The position numbers were made by a program, and so were the translations under genes. Source: Annona cherimola (lineage: Eukaryota; Streptophyta; Magnoliopsida; Magnoliales; Annonaceae). From it: a stretch of 64,000 bases of DNA. Under the pieces are notes generated by a model. That model had not been told where the DNA came from. It saw only the letters and a program-made list of their open reading frames with translations, and did no database searches. Of this stretch, positions 22,448 through 34,614 are shown piece by piece; positions within the stretch are counted from its first letter, which is position 1; each line of letters starts with the position of its first letter. The stretch lies in contig CM059977.1 of assembly GCA_030490835.1 (NCBI GenBank), forward strand, positions 17,713,335-17,777,334, read 5' to 3'.

Positions 22448-24251
22448 ATGGAAGGCGATGTGGCATGCAGCAACATGAGCCTTGTTCTTGGCTTGGGCCG
22501 TGGAGATTTCGCAGCGAGGCCGGAAGCGGAGCCCCGATCGAAGCGCCCAGTTCAGTTCCACGTCTTGTTTCCGCCCTGCTCCGTGGCGTCGGCAGACGAC
22601 GATGGGTCGAGTTCGAAGAACATGCAAGAGGATGAAGGAGAAAGCGCTGCGAGGACAGGACAAGGTGCTAGAAAGAAGCTCAGGCTCACGAAAGAACAAT
22701 CAAGCTTGCTTGAGGAGAGCTTCAAGGAGCATAGCACGCTTACTCCGGTACGTATTTCACGGTTCAAAGAACCGGATCGTCTGACTCCCCCCCAAACAAC
22801 TCCGTTTTCTCTGGTTCATATTCCACCATCGTATTTCACAGGCTTTCTGAACACGGCGATACCCAAAATGAAACTCAAGAACTTAATTTTAAAAACTTAA
22901 ATTTTGCAGGTTATCTATTTGATAATTTAGGATCTTCCCATCTCGAAGATCATCAAGTCCGGAAGTGATGATGATAATAGCCAATCGACGGTTTGGATGA
23001 TAGAAACCGACCCTATTCAATCGCTCTTACTAACCCATCTTGCATTAATCCATCTGCAGGTCTCGATGCATGCGAAGTACAAATGCATTCGTCACACCAT
23101 CTCTCGCAAGATTTCTAACCTCAAGATAGTCAACTTTATTGCCAATATTTTCCCATGTAATTAATGATTGAAGACAGTCATGGATAATGTCTAATAATCA
23201 AGAATAGAAATCCATTGACTTCCAGAATACATTTTTATATAAATTTCCCTATCATGTCAACCACCTAATCAAATGTTTCCAAATTTCAACCTTGTAGAAA
23301 TAGCCATTTTTATCTTCTACCATCTGCGGTCAAATACACGCATCAGCATCAACTAAGACGAATCTTCTTAAATGCTGAAAGAATTGTGGTTGAAAATGGC
23401 ATAAATTTAGGCCTTTCATACACGAATTTGGCAGTAAACATTTACAAATGGTTGCACACTTCGCTGATGAAATAATTTTTTGAAATTTTTTTCATATAAT
23501 ATTGTTTTTAACAAATTTTTGGTCAATATAACATAAAATTAACCTCTCACATGAATTTGGTAGTAAATATTTAAAAATGGTTGCCCACTTCGCTGATGCA
23601 ATAATCGTTTAAAATTTACTTCCTACTATATTATTTATAACAAAAATTTTGTTGTATATAATATTCAATACAACCCGTAATTAATATTTAAACTTGGCTC
23701 GAAAACGTGGTAGCATAAGTTTTATTGTGGCGATGCTTGTGTGATTGCTTCCCGATAATTCTCACTGAGCGATTCCAGTGCATATTTGCAGGCTCAAAAG
23801 CAAGAGTTAGCCGAGCGGTTGAACTTAAGGCAGCGGCAAGTAGAAGTGTGGTTTCAAAACAGAAGGGCAAGGTAAGAGCCAAGAGCAACAAGCACGAATA
23901 GCTTCGTCGCTTGTAATTGCGTTTCAAAATCTATTCAGCAAAGGGAAAAACAAATCTAAAACAAACTTCATAAATTGCAGAACTAAGCTGAAACGGACTG
24001 AGGTGGACTGCGCTATGCTGAAGAAATGCTGCGAGAGCTTGAACGACGAGAACCGCCGGTTGAAGAAGGAATTGCAAGAGCTCAAGTTGATCAAGCTAGG
24101 CCCGCCATTCTTTCTACAGCTGTCAAAGACCAGCACCGGCGGCACCGCCCAACCCACTCTGAGGCTATGCCCGTCATGCGAGCATGCAGCGGTGGCTAGC
24201 GGTGGGAAGACGGTGAAGACTGAAAGCCTTGATTCTTCCATGGCACGTTAG
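22448..24251 (+). CDS. Class II HD-Zip transcription factor, three exons
   Basis: DNA-binding transcriptional regulator of the HAT/ATHB2/ATHB17 class, expected in the nucleus and usually a repressor. Exons 22448-22747, 23792-23871 and 23981-24251 give 216 residues with GT-AG junctions in phase. Residues 12-16 (LVLGL) form an EAR-type LxLxL repression motif. The homeodomain spans about 74-131, with the recognition helix VWFQNRRAR at 119-127, split by intron 2 inside Arg127. The leucine zipper follows at once, with Leu140, 147, 154 and 161 in heptads. The class II redox motif CPSCE is at 190-194. I chose the ATG at 22448 because the frame upstream, although open, lacks family-like sequence and MEGDV begins next to the conserved EAR region. 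The protein is somewhat short for class II (often about 270-300 residues), mainly in the N-terminal part. I do not assign a specific orthologue. Confidence 0.95.
23412..23670. repeat. 131-bp tandem duplication in HD-Zip intron 1
   Basis: Copies begin at 23412 and 23543 and share GAATTTGGCAGTAAACATTT (second copy GGTAGTAAATATTT) and CACTTCGCTGATG. They are diverged but clear. Confidence 0.85.
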
Positions 24252-24838
24252 GGAAAATAATTTTTTTTTTTTTTTTATTTTAAAAAAGCATCCATATAAT
24301 CAATCCTCTCCAGGATTGTGGTGATGGTGGTGTGGATGTGGGTATAGCTAGTTTTCTATTAGATCAAAACGCGGGAGTGATCGAAGCCGTTGATCATTGA
24401 GTAAACGTAGACAATGGATGCCATGCAATCAGACCGAATGGAACGGCATGGATTGCTTGCTTACAAGAGCGTGTATTGAATGGCAGTTAATTACTAGCTA
24501 GTTAGGTCTCCTGCATGCATGCAATGACAAATTGATACTCCTGTGGATATCTCTCTTCATTTTGCAAGTAATTGAATTGTAACATCGGCAGTGCAAGTTA
24601 AGTATGATATTTGAAGCTGCGTAAACACATTGGATTTTTCTCATACACTGACAAAATCCAATTAATGCTTCTTTGAATTAGCAGGAACTACACACCTTTT
24701 TGTGTGATAGGGAATATTTCACAGAAGGGAAATGCACACTTATATTCTCCGTACCACCGACTTTTGTTTAGCAGCCGGGGAATATTGTTACTCCAGGAGA
24801 CTAATTGCTAGTTGCTACTCACAAGTTTTACCATCAAG
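24252..24838. other. 3' flank of the HD-Zip gene
   Basis: Probable 3' UTR and spacer. A poly(T) run follows the stop at about 24261. No further gene is seen before the MITE cluster. Confidence 0.5.
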
Positions 24839-25330
24839 GGTGTATCTTGCATTTCATGAAACATATTAATCTAAAATTTTTTACTTTTAATAATTATGTT
24901 ATTTTTTAATTATATCTTTCTACTATTTTTCAATTATTTTTCTACCACTACCACATTTATTTTGACTTTATTCCCCTCACTTCTTATCGTTACCCCTATA
25001 ATATATTATTATCACATTGCTTCTTTTATTTCAAAAAGTTTATATTGAAATTTTTTTAAAAAAAAATTCAAATACCAAACACAACGTACTTGCGAGTTTT
25101 GAAAAAAAAAAAAAGGAAAAAAGTTACTGTAAAAATATGTTTTTAAAAAGTGGCAGAATAATATAATATGATAAAAATAATAATGTTAAAATAGATAAGA
25201 TAATCGTATAAAAATATGCGAATAAATGATTGAAAAGTAGAATAGTCATACAAAAAAGTATGCTAATTATATAGAAAAATATGCGAAAATTCGAGGGATA
25301 TTTCTTTTTCCATTACCAAACACACATACT
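24839..25330. mobile_element. Two adjacent Tourist-like MITE copies in opposite orientation
   Basis: 24839-25084 matches family A in plus orientation (AAGGGTGTAT start; TTCAATTATTTTTCTACCAC; ends ACCAAACACAACG). 25090-25330 matches it in reverse (AAAATAGATAAGATAATCGT, GATTGAAAAGTAGAATAGTC, ending ACCAAACACACA). Together they give a large inverted repeat. Confidence 0.6.
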
Positions 25331-25833
25331 ATATTTTAAAATTTTCCTAAAATTTAAAGTGCATCAATTTTTTTTCAAAATTTAACGGGTATTTCCACCC
25401 TCACTCTCATGCAAATACCACATACTCTATGACTCACTCATCATGAGGAAATTTGATTTTAGCAACTCTTGATAGCAACAAAAAGTTTTTTTTATTGGTA
25501 ATAGAAAAGCATGTCTTGGAAATTTTTTTTTTTACTATAATAATGATTCGTAGGCAAAAAAAAATTCCTTTACTTATAGCTACTAAATTTCTTATTAATA
25601 ATTTATGACATATGTTACTAACCAATGGCTGCTAAAATTTTAAAGCATGTTACTAACCATTGGTAGCTAAAATTTTTAAGCAACCAAATTCTAATGATTT
25701 GCAATAAAATTATGGTTGCCAAAAAGAAAAAAATTTTAGTAATGGGATTAAATGACTTTGCACTAGGTTTTGTTTGATTTGTATAGAAGTGATACAAAAA
25801 ACTAATAAAACATAAAAAAAATGGTGATAATAA

Positions 25834-26038
25834 GGGTGTGTTTGTTTACCCTAAAAACTATTCAAATTAAAAAATTTCAATCTAATACTTTTCGCTTTTA
25901 CAATTATCATATTTTTTAATTATTTCTTCACATTTTTCTATATAACTGTCATACTTTTCAATTATTTTTATACACCTTCCCATACAACTAACATTTCTAT
26001 TTTTATTTATTTCGAAATTTTTTTTGCCAAACACATCT
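25834..26038 (+). mobile_element. Tourist-like MITE (family A) with TAA target duplication
   Basis: Termini are GGGTGTGTTTG and, in reverse complement, AGATGTGTTTGG. The flanking TAA at 25831-25833 and 26039-26041 is the classic PIF/Harbinger duplication. The interior agrees with the reference copy but is shortened at the right. Confidence 0.75.
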
Positions 26039-27500
26039 TAAATTAAGCAATCACTACATGAAAAAGTAACATATGCAACAAAAAGACTTATTGATATAAT
26101 AAACATATGTTGCTACCATATAACTCCATATAGTTAGTGACACAGGCTTAAATGTAGCAAAAGAATGGATATGCAATTGAGACAAGGTTATGGATTCATT
26201 GCTTATAATATTATATGCAGTAAACACTTATTTGTTACTTGTAAAAACTGCATACATCAAATGCTTATTGCTAATAATATTATATGTAGTAGTTTTTTGC
26301 ATTTGTCGCATAAAAATCTTTTTAGTGAATGATGTATGCCTCAAAAGCGGAAACATTAAACAAATATTTTTAAAATATTGATAATTATATAAAAATAAAT
26401 AACTGAGAAAAATAAGAGTGGAGCAGGTTACAATTGTAGAACTTTCATTGATTGGTGATCATTGAATGGATATAAATTGTCAAACTTGAACATATTGATT
26501 GAGGAAATCAAACACATAGAAGAACAGTTTAATTGGGTGAGATATTATCATGTTCTAAGCTGTGGGATCCAATCAGCCTACTTCTTTGCAGAATGGGCAA
26601 CTTCAAATGTTCATGTTGAACAATCGTGGTAGGTTTCAACCTTTAGATATATTTCCAATGATATTTACAGTGACTTTCTGATGATGAAATGATAGGAGCC
26701 CCCCTCCTGCTGCCCTCAGGGCCCCTGTTTTGGCCTGGATGACAAAGGAAGAGGGGTTTGGATGGTTCATCTTTTAATTAAGAAAAGAAAACAAAAATAA
26801 CCAGGATAATTGAGGGGGAAATGAGCATCCTCAGCCCGATAATTATGTACCAATCAAACCGTATGCTTGTGTTTTTGTTTTTGGTGATTTTTGGTGGTTT
26901 GGCAGACCTGTTGTGAAATACTGCAAACATTTTCACCTGGAAAATAATGCATATGTTTGGATAACCTGTTTGTTCCTGCCACAAAATTGCTTTGCTTGCA
27001 AGGTGGGTGGCAGCGGAGGCCGAATGTCAGCACACGCAGGCACTTCCATAGAGCCACAGTCAAGAAAGTCCCATTTCGCATAACATGCATTTGACATTTT
27101 GACTTGACGGTGGCGTCTCTGTTTTTTTTTTTTGTTTTTTGTTTTTTGTTTTTGTTTGTTTGTTTTCGATGAAGGACGGTGGCGTCTCTGAATCACACGG
27201 CCATGACGTGGGCCGCGAACGAGATTGTTTTTATTCGTATCTTTCGACATGTACCGTAACTTCTGCAACTACCTCTCCGCCGGCCCCGCTTCAAGCAATT
27301 TAAGTTCAATTCACCTTATAATTTTTATCTTGCATATTTCTTCTACTGAAAAAAATATGCTACTAATGCGCGTCAAAACTCCAATCCCAGAACACAAGCC
27401 ACGACTTATGCCCGTGTTGACCTCATTTTCTGATTTTCAAGAACTGTCAGCTTTTACCAACTGCCCATGTTAGAAGGATACTGATCTCATACTCCCGGGA
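26039..27500. other. Intergenic; CACTA-like terminus, otherwise nothing recognised
   Basis: At 26049 CACTACATGAAAAAGTAACA looks like one end of a CACTA (EnSpm) element. I could not find its partner end. 26400-26800 and 26990-27470 carry no gene I recognise. A run of GTTTTTTGTTTTTTG-type repeats lies at 27121-27165 between two copies of GACGGTGGCGTCTCTG (27105 and 27175). Confidence 0.4.
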
Positions 27501-27509
27501 GCATGCAGT

Positions 27510-27842
27510 ATTGCATGGTTCCAGGCGCATACACCTATTTTTTTAATTTTTTTTTTGAAATTTTTTTCATAAACTTGTTAGCCCAAGTGTATTTAATCTG
27601 CGTGTAAATTTTTACCATTTGTGAAGTATTTTAAATATTTATTTTTTATTTTTGAAAATCAGTGGCATTTTAAGTAATTTTAAATTACTAAAATACCATT
27701 GATTTTCAAAAATCAAAAATAAATATCTAAAAATATCCAAAAATAGTAAAAATTGACACATACGTTAAATACACTTTGGCTAACAATTTTATGAAAACAT
27801 TTCAAACAAAAAAAAAAAAGTGTATGCGCCCGGAAGCCGAAT
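27510..27842. mobile_element. Foldback MITE, 333 bp, near-perfect hairpin
   Basis: The two halves are inverted copies of each other. The left arm GGCGCATACAC...GTGTATTTAATCTG pairs with the right arm over almost the whole length, with the turn at about 27683 (AGTAATTTTAAATTACT). The flanks GCATGCAGT (27501-27509) and GCATGCAAC (27843-27851) agree at 7 of 9 bases, compatible with a diverged 9-bp duplication. It shares its core with the elements at 39928 and, more distantly, 38171. A transcript would fold into one long stem. Confidence 0.75.
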
Positions 27843-28192
27843 GCATGCAACTGAGGTCATTGTTAAAATAGTCCAGCTATCCATTCCCAGTTCCAGCATG
27901 GGAGTTTTGTCTTTCTTTTTATATTTAAGAGCTTGTGGTCACCTTAGTTGATATTTTGGAGTTTGTGATTTTTTTTTGAAAAGTTGTAAAAACTGTCTTA
28001 AAGCTTAATTATAATATAAATTAAGATATAATGCAAATATATGCACCGATTAAAAAAAACTACAAACTTTCCTCTTCCTCTAATTACCTGTTGAACTAAT
28101 TAATGCATTCGCAGCCTTTCTGCTCTTGGTTTTGATTTAGTTTGTATTCTTTTTTGAAATTATAATTCATGTATATATAGGATTGCGATCCT

Positions 28193-28232
28193 GTGCACCT
28201 GGGTGCACTTAGCTTCAGTGCACCCAGGTGCA
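28193..28232. repeat. Short perfect hairpin, 15-bp stem, 9-nt loop
   Basis: GTGCACCTGGGTGCAC pairs with the downstream GTGCACCCAGGTGCA over 15 bp. The motif CACCCAGGTG also occurs near the left end of the foldback at 39928, so this may be a remnant of such an element rather than a terminator. Confidence 0.7.
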
Positions 28233-28379
28233 GTACACCCATTTTAACATTTTTTAATCGGAACAATCCTTCTAGATATATGCTTACCAATTTCCAAGAT
28301 TCAAAAGCTTTTAATTTCTCCTGAAATTCTACCTAATTCACATTTTGTTGTTTAACAATGTATATGTATATGGGGTACA

Positions 28380-29390
28380 CTTTTGTGTAACCGGGCTACA
28401 TAGAAGTGATTTTATGTAACCCCCTCCATTTTCTAAATATTGATCATTGATACAAAATTTAATTCATTTATTGTATTTAACTAAAAGATTAGGTCTTATG
28501 CAAATTCAATGTGTGTATAAGCCACATTTATTCAAAAATAGGTATACTTATGTGTAAATTAAGGAAAATGCTTAAATCTATTCCCATATGTATTAGAAAT
28601 AATAATATTTTATAGGATCATTTATTCACTTAGTAATGATATTTTAGACGATTTTGTGCTGAAAATATTACTTAAAAATTGATATTTAGTTTTAAATTAT
28701 TTCATTAGATTGATTTGGTACATTTACAAGTAGAGCCTCGTATATAGTGATAGTAAACAAATAAAAGAATTTGTATGATAATAATAATGATGTTGAATAC
28801 AATAGATGAAGTGAATTTTTCATCAACCATCAATAAATTAAATTTGGAGGGTGTTACATAAAAGATGGGTTTCCTGAAAGCAACCCGCTATATGGAAGCG
28901 GTTCCATATTATCCCTTCAAATTTTATGATTTTAATGTTTGATGAAAATTCTAATCTATTTGTTGTATTTAATATCATTTATTTAACTAAGAGATCAAGT
29001 TTCATCACAATTAAATATACGTGCCGACTACATTTACTTAAAATATATATTCGTATGTAAATTATGAATAATATTTAAATTCATTTATTATGTATTAGAA
29101 TATAATAATATTTATATAATCATGTATCCACAAAGAAATGACATTTTAGATGGTTTTTAAATGTTGAAAATACAACTTTTAAATTGATATATAATATTAA
29201 ACTATTTTATTATGTTTATTTTACACATTTATAGATGAAACCTATGCACAATGATACTAGATTAACGAAAAGGTCACAAAATATTATAAATGTTGATAAA
29301 TTTAATAGATGAAGTGAATTTTTCATAAACTAGATATTAAAAATGAAACGAGTTATATAGAAAAGAGGTTTTACAAAAAGATTACATTGG
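28380..29390. mobile_element. Family B element present twice in tandem
   Basis: The first copy, about 28380-28915, begins with GGCTACATAGAAGTGATTTT and ends with GTTACATAAAAGATGGG; the second covers about 28930-29390. They share GATGAAGTGAATTTTTCAT, ACATTTACA, CAGTGATA-like and ATTAGAAATAATAAT-type segments in the same order. They are the reverse orientation of the blocks at 2830, 37050 and 40262. No open reading frame of interest. Confidence 0.6.
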
Positions 29391-30559
29391 TACAAAAATC
29401 AAAGGAATAATCAAATATCCACTCTACAGAAAGCAGCTGCATATTTATAGTTTATGTGGCTAATTTTATTGTTAGAAAATCTCCTCAACTCCTTTTCCAG
29501 CGAAATTTAATATTTCCAAATTATCGGTGGTTTTATTTTGAACTAGCGCGAATTTCTGGCAGCTTATCATCTGCTAATAGCTAGCCCTACCTGCGGGCTG
29601 ACAGATGGAGTTGAGATTAAAGGGTGGGCAGATCTGTTTGAGTGGGCCAAGTACATAGCGGCCCAAAGATGTAAGTGGCAAGGGATTATCTTAGTCAGCT
29701 TAAGAGGGCGCCTGCACATGTTCATAGCTAAGATCATCTTGAGATAGGATACGTGGGATGTTAATGGAATCTTACAGTTACTAATACAATTTGCCCAATT
29801 TCAATATATGTTTTCCCAATTTTAATACACTTTTTTTTTTTTACCCATTCCCGACGCACTTTCATCTTCGATTCTCACCCCATCTCATCCAAGGCTGGTC
29901 ATTGGCTTGGAGTATTGTATTTCTTTTGTCAGTGGCTTCAATTTATGATTGCATTTTTTTTTTTTTTTTTCCCCGGTAGTTTTCTCTCCGTACGGCGTGT
30001 TTAGACTTCAGAATCATAAGGGAGCGAACCAGACAAAAACAGTAGTAGTTTTGTCTGAAAAAATTTCCAACTTGGGTTAGAAATTTTGTGGTCCCGAACT
30101 CGCGTTTCGAGGCATCACAAATGAGTAATGAAGCAGTGCCTTAATGGGAGGTCTACGGCTACCCTGGTTCTGTCTTGAGAAGTCCGCCTGCGTTGGTTTG
30201 GTGATCGCGGGGAAATACGAGAAACAGTAAGTGAAAGATAGGAACATTATGTGAAAATTACAAGTAAAGGTGGTTGTACAAAGTAATATATAAAAATGAC
30301 TGGATGGCATGCTCGAGTATTTTAATAGAAAAACATGTATAAATAATTTAAAATTATGGTAATTATATAAAAAAGTGTGTGAAAAAATTATATATATTTG
30401 AATTCATTAAATATACCATGAAAAAAATTAGAATTCATTTCAAATACACTCATTATGTTTCCTCTTGATCTTAAATATATGTACTTCGGTTTCAAAATCA
30501 CAAATCTACACCCTGCGTTTCCATGTAACCCAATTATACCCAAACCGTCACGTGAAACG
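29391..30559. other. Intergenic, no gene recognised
   Basis: AT-rich spacer with poly(T) tracts at 29830-29844 and 29955-29970. 30400-30545 has the style of one arm of a Mutator-like foldback (ATATACCATGAAAAAAATTAG, TACACCCTGCGTTTCC), but I could not find a paired arm. Confidence 0.4.
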
Positions 30560-31250
30560 CCGGTTAGCTACTACGTAAATCCACCGATATAATTCATCGC
30601 CGGCCACCCGGCCGTCTTTCCTGCAGTAGATACGATCATCGGCTCCTGGTTTCTCTGTTTGGATTTTCTGATTGCTGCTGACTAAGGCTGGGTTTTTCCG
30701 GTTTGCCGGTGCTCGATGGATCTCTGCTGAGCAGAACAGAGATGGGCATCGCCGGATTCCATGGTCGCATGTAAAATCTGATCAGCAATGAAAGGAACTG
30801 GATGTCGAAGTTGATGAAGGGCGGCGAATTGTAGTGGGTGGCTGGATCTTGCAATCTCCGACTGGAGTTGCCACAGATGAGGAAGGTCGGCACATGCTTG
30901 TTAAAGTTGGGTTGACGGTTGATGCTGTGGGGAGCTGCTACGATCAGGTTTGGGAAGGGCATCGTTGCCGAAGTGGGGTTCCGACGATCGGGCGTCGAAA
31001 ATGTGAATGTTGTTCTGCCGGCGTCGATGAATGTTGAGGATGCTGGCTACCTGCGCTAAGGAACTATGGCCTATCGCCATGAAAACCTCCGTTTGAAGGT
31101 AGTGATGAAGTACGTTCTGTTGGTCCACCTGCGGCGCTCTTTTGTCTGTACACATGCACCAATGTACACAGATTGGCTGGTTTCACCAGCTTTGGCTAGC
31201 CGGCCATGTGCCATGTGGCCATGCGACCGTGTCTTCAGATTGGTAGTGCT
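30560..31250. other. GC-rich island, origin unknown
   Basis: This block is clearly richer in G+C than both flanks. It has open frames of 80-110 codons on both strands, for example 30636-30962 minus and 30834-31037 plus, but none resembles a family I know and none joins by obvious splice sites. It could be an eroded gene, a retroelement body or an unrecognised first exon. I see no function. Confidence 0.35.
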
Positions 31251-32168
31251 AACATTTTCAGTGTCTCCGAAGAGTGTTAAAACTTTTCGTGTAAAAGATT
31301 TTTAAATAGAAAAAAATAATATAATATTATAAAAGTAATAATGATGAGTAAATACAATAAAATTAAAATAAATTAATTAATTTTATAAATATTTATGTAA
31401 AAATAATTGAAAAAGAGAATAGTTATCTAAATAAGTAAATATAATAAGCACATTTCATACATACTTACTAATTTTACAGCTAATTTCATTTATACTAATA
31501 AATTTTTAAAAATGTTTTTCGTACTCACAAATTTTCATCCTAATTCTACATACGCTTGTGCAATTAGAATTTGTGAAATGATCCAATAGCCTCTTGTAAA
31601 ATAATAAAAATATTTAAAACCTTAATATAATTTGAAGCTATTTTACTCAAAATTAAATATTCGTATTTAAATAATATATTGCTTTATAGTTATAAAATTA
31701 TTAAAAATTTATTATAATATAAATTTTTTGCTATAAAATCATAATTAAGTATAAATATATTTGTTATTTTGCAAGGGATTAATCGTCGCTTTAATGAATT
31801 TGTAATGGTATAGGTACACATAGAATTAGAATGAAAATTTACAGGTAGAAAAGGTATTTTTGAAAGTAATGAGTATAAGTAAAATCCGTAGGTGCGTGAG
31901 AAATTTGTATAAGAAATAATTAAAAAATAGAAAAGTGGTGATTGAAAAAGATTTATATTTATCCCAGCATGCCCGTAACAGAACGAAAGCCATGAATGAT
32001 TTTTTTTGAGACGATGAAGTACGGAGATGAGTGCTCTGATAATGGGCTTCTTCTTCCTCATTGGATCGGTGAACAGTCGGGATATCAGTAATCATCAAGG
32101 GACTACGGAATCTTGAAAAAGAAACCAGCAGCAGCAACCTTCAACGCCAAGCAGTGTCACGACAGCTT
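31250..32168. other. Intergenic with family A MITE fragment
   Basis: 31270-31440 matches the interior of the Tourist-like family in reverse orientation (AATAATGATGAGTAAATACA, ATAATTGAAAAAGAGAATAG). The rest is AT-rich without recognised genes. Confidence 0.45.
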
Positions 32169-32183
32169 CCACCTATGCTAAAA

Positions 32184-32408
32184 AGAAATTTTGATGGTAG
32201 ATCTAAAATATTCTTGCAAATCTGGAGATACATACAACTCCTTCAAACAAATCTAGAGACAAAGTTCCACCAAAGAATTAAGAAGATACAGCTTCCAACA
32301 ACCAAGCGGGAGACCACTGCTCCCCCTATCCATTTTTGGCCGAAATCCCGAAACGGGATTCAAACCCAGCTCCCGTGCTTGCGAAAGCTCCTAACAAGCA
32401 GCCGGTGA
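32184..32408 (-). mobile_element. tRNA-derived SINE with 15-bp target duplication
   Basis: Perfect direct repeats CCACCTATGCTAAAA lie at 32169-32183 and 32409-32423. On the minus strand it has a B-box GGGTTTGAATCCC (plus-strand GGGATTCAAACCC), CGGGAGACCACTGCT-like sequence in the body as in the copy at 19388, and a 3' end CCATCAAAA. It is older and more diverged than the copies at 12899 and 19388. Its 5' end differs from the ACCAACCGAG start of those two. Confidence 0.85.
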
Positions 32409-32423
32409 CCACCTATGCTAAAA

Positions 32424-34260
32424 TTGATTGGAGCAAAGAAATACCGTTCCAAAATCAAGACATCACAGCTTCATGCTCAAAATCTGGCACGGCTAGCAAT
32501 AAATCTCTTCGCGAGAAAGCAGCTGACAACGGTACTAATGTCATCGGCGACGACCCGACGGTTGGACGTCAAATGGAGATGGAATTCAATTCGTATTTTA
32601 TTATTTTATACCAAAGATATTTTTGAGAACTTACAAAACTTAAACTAGCAATAAATGGGATGCCTGTTAATAATGGGTGTAGTTGGGATTACATGTAAGC
32701 AGTAATGAATATATTTAAGATTTTAGTAACGCATCAGCTATGTATAAAGGTTATGGTAAAACATAAGGATGTATTTGAAGAAACCCCAAAAAACTATCGC
32801 TTTTCCATAAATATCTTTTAACATTATTTGATGTCTTAAATGCTTAACTATGCTACTTTTTCAATTATTATGGTAGAAATTAAATGAATTTTACATATAA
32901 CTATTATATCTATTTTAACTTTATTATCTTTTCTTCTAAATACTATCTTTGACATATTATATTATTCTCTTTTTTTTTAAAAAAAAAAAAAAAAACTATG
33001 TCGGGCTTTCCCTTTTTTACTTTTGTATCCTTCACGACCGGAACCTAAGTGGAGTATAATTTTTTTTAAAATGGGGTCACAAAGAAAAGTACAATGAAAC
33101 TCCATAAAAAGGGTTTTCATGTTTTCAAGGAAATAATAAATTTATAGGTAACGAAGAAAAATATATAATTAGGAGGTCTAGAGACAAGTATAATGCTAAA
33201 TAATGGTAAATTCATTTCAAAAGATGTACAATGAATGACTATTAAACTCACGACATACTACGCCCTCGCTAAGCTCGCTTCTAATGTAGAGTGTAGACGG
33301 ATGACAGTCATATTTATGTTCAATTTGCTCGCTTTAATCTAAGTACTTACATTTAATTAGAACAACATTAAAATAGCTATTTCAGGTACATTTTTATTGC
33401 TTTACTTTATAATGTTGTATTATTATTAGAATAAATAAGCTGCTTATTTACATTTTCATAAGCCTGATTAATAATGAACCAATAGAAAACTGTTACAATT
33501 GCATCTATAACATTTTTTTACCGCGCTATAAGTAAAATTTTGACAAATTCCTGAGTATCGAGTAAATCTAACTTTAAAGTTTAAGCTAACGCCATAAGTT
33601 GTTTGGTTGATTTTTTTTTTTTTAAAAAAAAAAAAACTATTTAAAGCCCAGGTTTGTAAATTCTGTAAAAGGATTGACTTTTTATAAATCGGGACAGACC
33701 ACCCAAAAATTAGATGCATAGTCCACATAAACGCGGCCCATGAAGCAAGGAGCAACCTAGGATGTCAGTTATCTGAGTCCAATTCAACATACGGCGTCCC
33801 CTCCTTAGTAGTACCTCACAGTCACCCTCGAGTTTCCTTTTTCAAGTTAGAAGTCACTTGTATTGTATTGTTTTATAGGCGACAGTACAGGGATCTGTTC
33901 CCTCGTATAAAATAGAATCCATGTGACACACAACATAAGCAGAAAGGGCCATGTTTCCACAGGTAATCCTCGTGAAATGACAGAAGCAATTTTATTTATT
34001 TTGAAAAGGAAAGCGAAGGTGCCCAAGCATGAAAAGTGCAGATGGTTGCATAAAAATGGAGGAAGGCATCTATCGTATAGATTGTCGGCTTTCTGGCATA
34101 TATTCACGTGTTTAGCGAATTGGAACAGCCCATTTTTGTTGGATTTCTCATTCCCCCCCCCCTACGGTATGACCTATGTCACCCTCAATAAGTGATATGA
34201 TTACAGCTGTCTATGTAAAGATATTGCAGTGCATATTCAGCAGACAAACATTATGTAGAT
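32424..34260. other. Intergenic, no gene recognised
   Basis: 32766-33000 is a partial family A MITE (GGATGTATTTG start, TATTTTAACTTTATTATC inside). A poly(T)/poly(A) hairpin lies at 33611-33635. No conserved coding sequence was recognised, including in the short open frames near 33923-34195. Confidence 0.45.
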
Positions 34261-34414
34261 TTAGTTTATCATTGTAATGTGAAGATGATTGTGTTGAGCC
34301 AGGAACACGGCAAGGTCATCATATTCAATTTTTTTTTTCCGCAATGGGTTGAACCCTTTCCGCGGAGGCAAAAGGAAATTAAAATGGAAGAAAAGATCAA
34401 TAAGAAAAAAGCCT

Positions 34415-34420
34415 TTTATT
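34415..34420 (-). terminator. Candidate poly(A) signal of the LRX gene
   Basis: AATAAA on the minus strand, about 195 nt after the LRX stop codon. It is the nearest canonical hexamer I see, and the distance is ordinary for a plant 3' UTR. Confidence 0.4.
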
Positions 34421-34614
34421 ATCGCATATTCATATATAGTAACAAATAACCACAAAAATTGCTGCTAATCTGCTCATTAATTCATGTAGAAACCATAGAA
34501 AAAGAGGAAAAGAGGAAGCAAACAATTACAGGAAATAGTGCCGCTCTGCTGCAATGCATTCCAGTTGCGTGGGAAGAATGTTAATCAATGTAAGCGTGGA
34601 GAGGAAAGAGTAAA

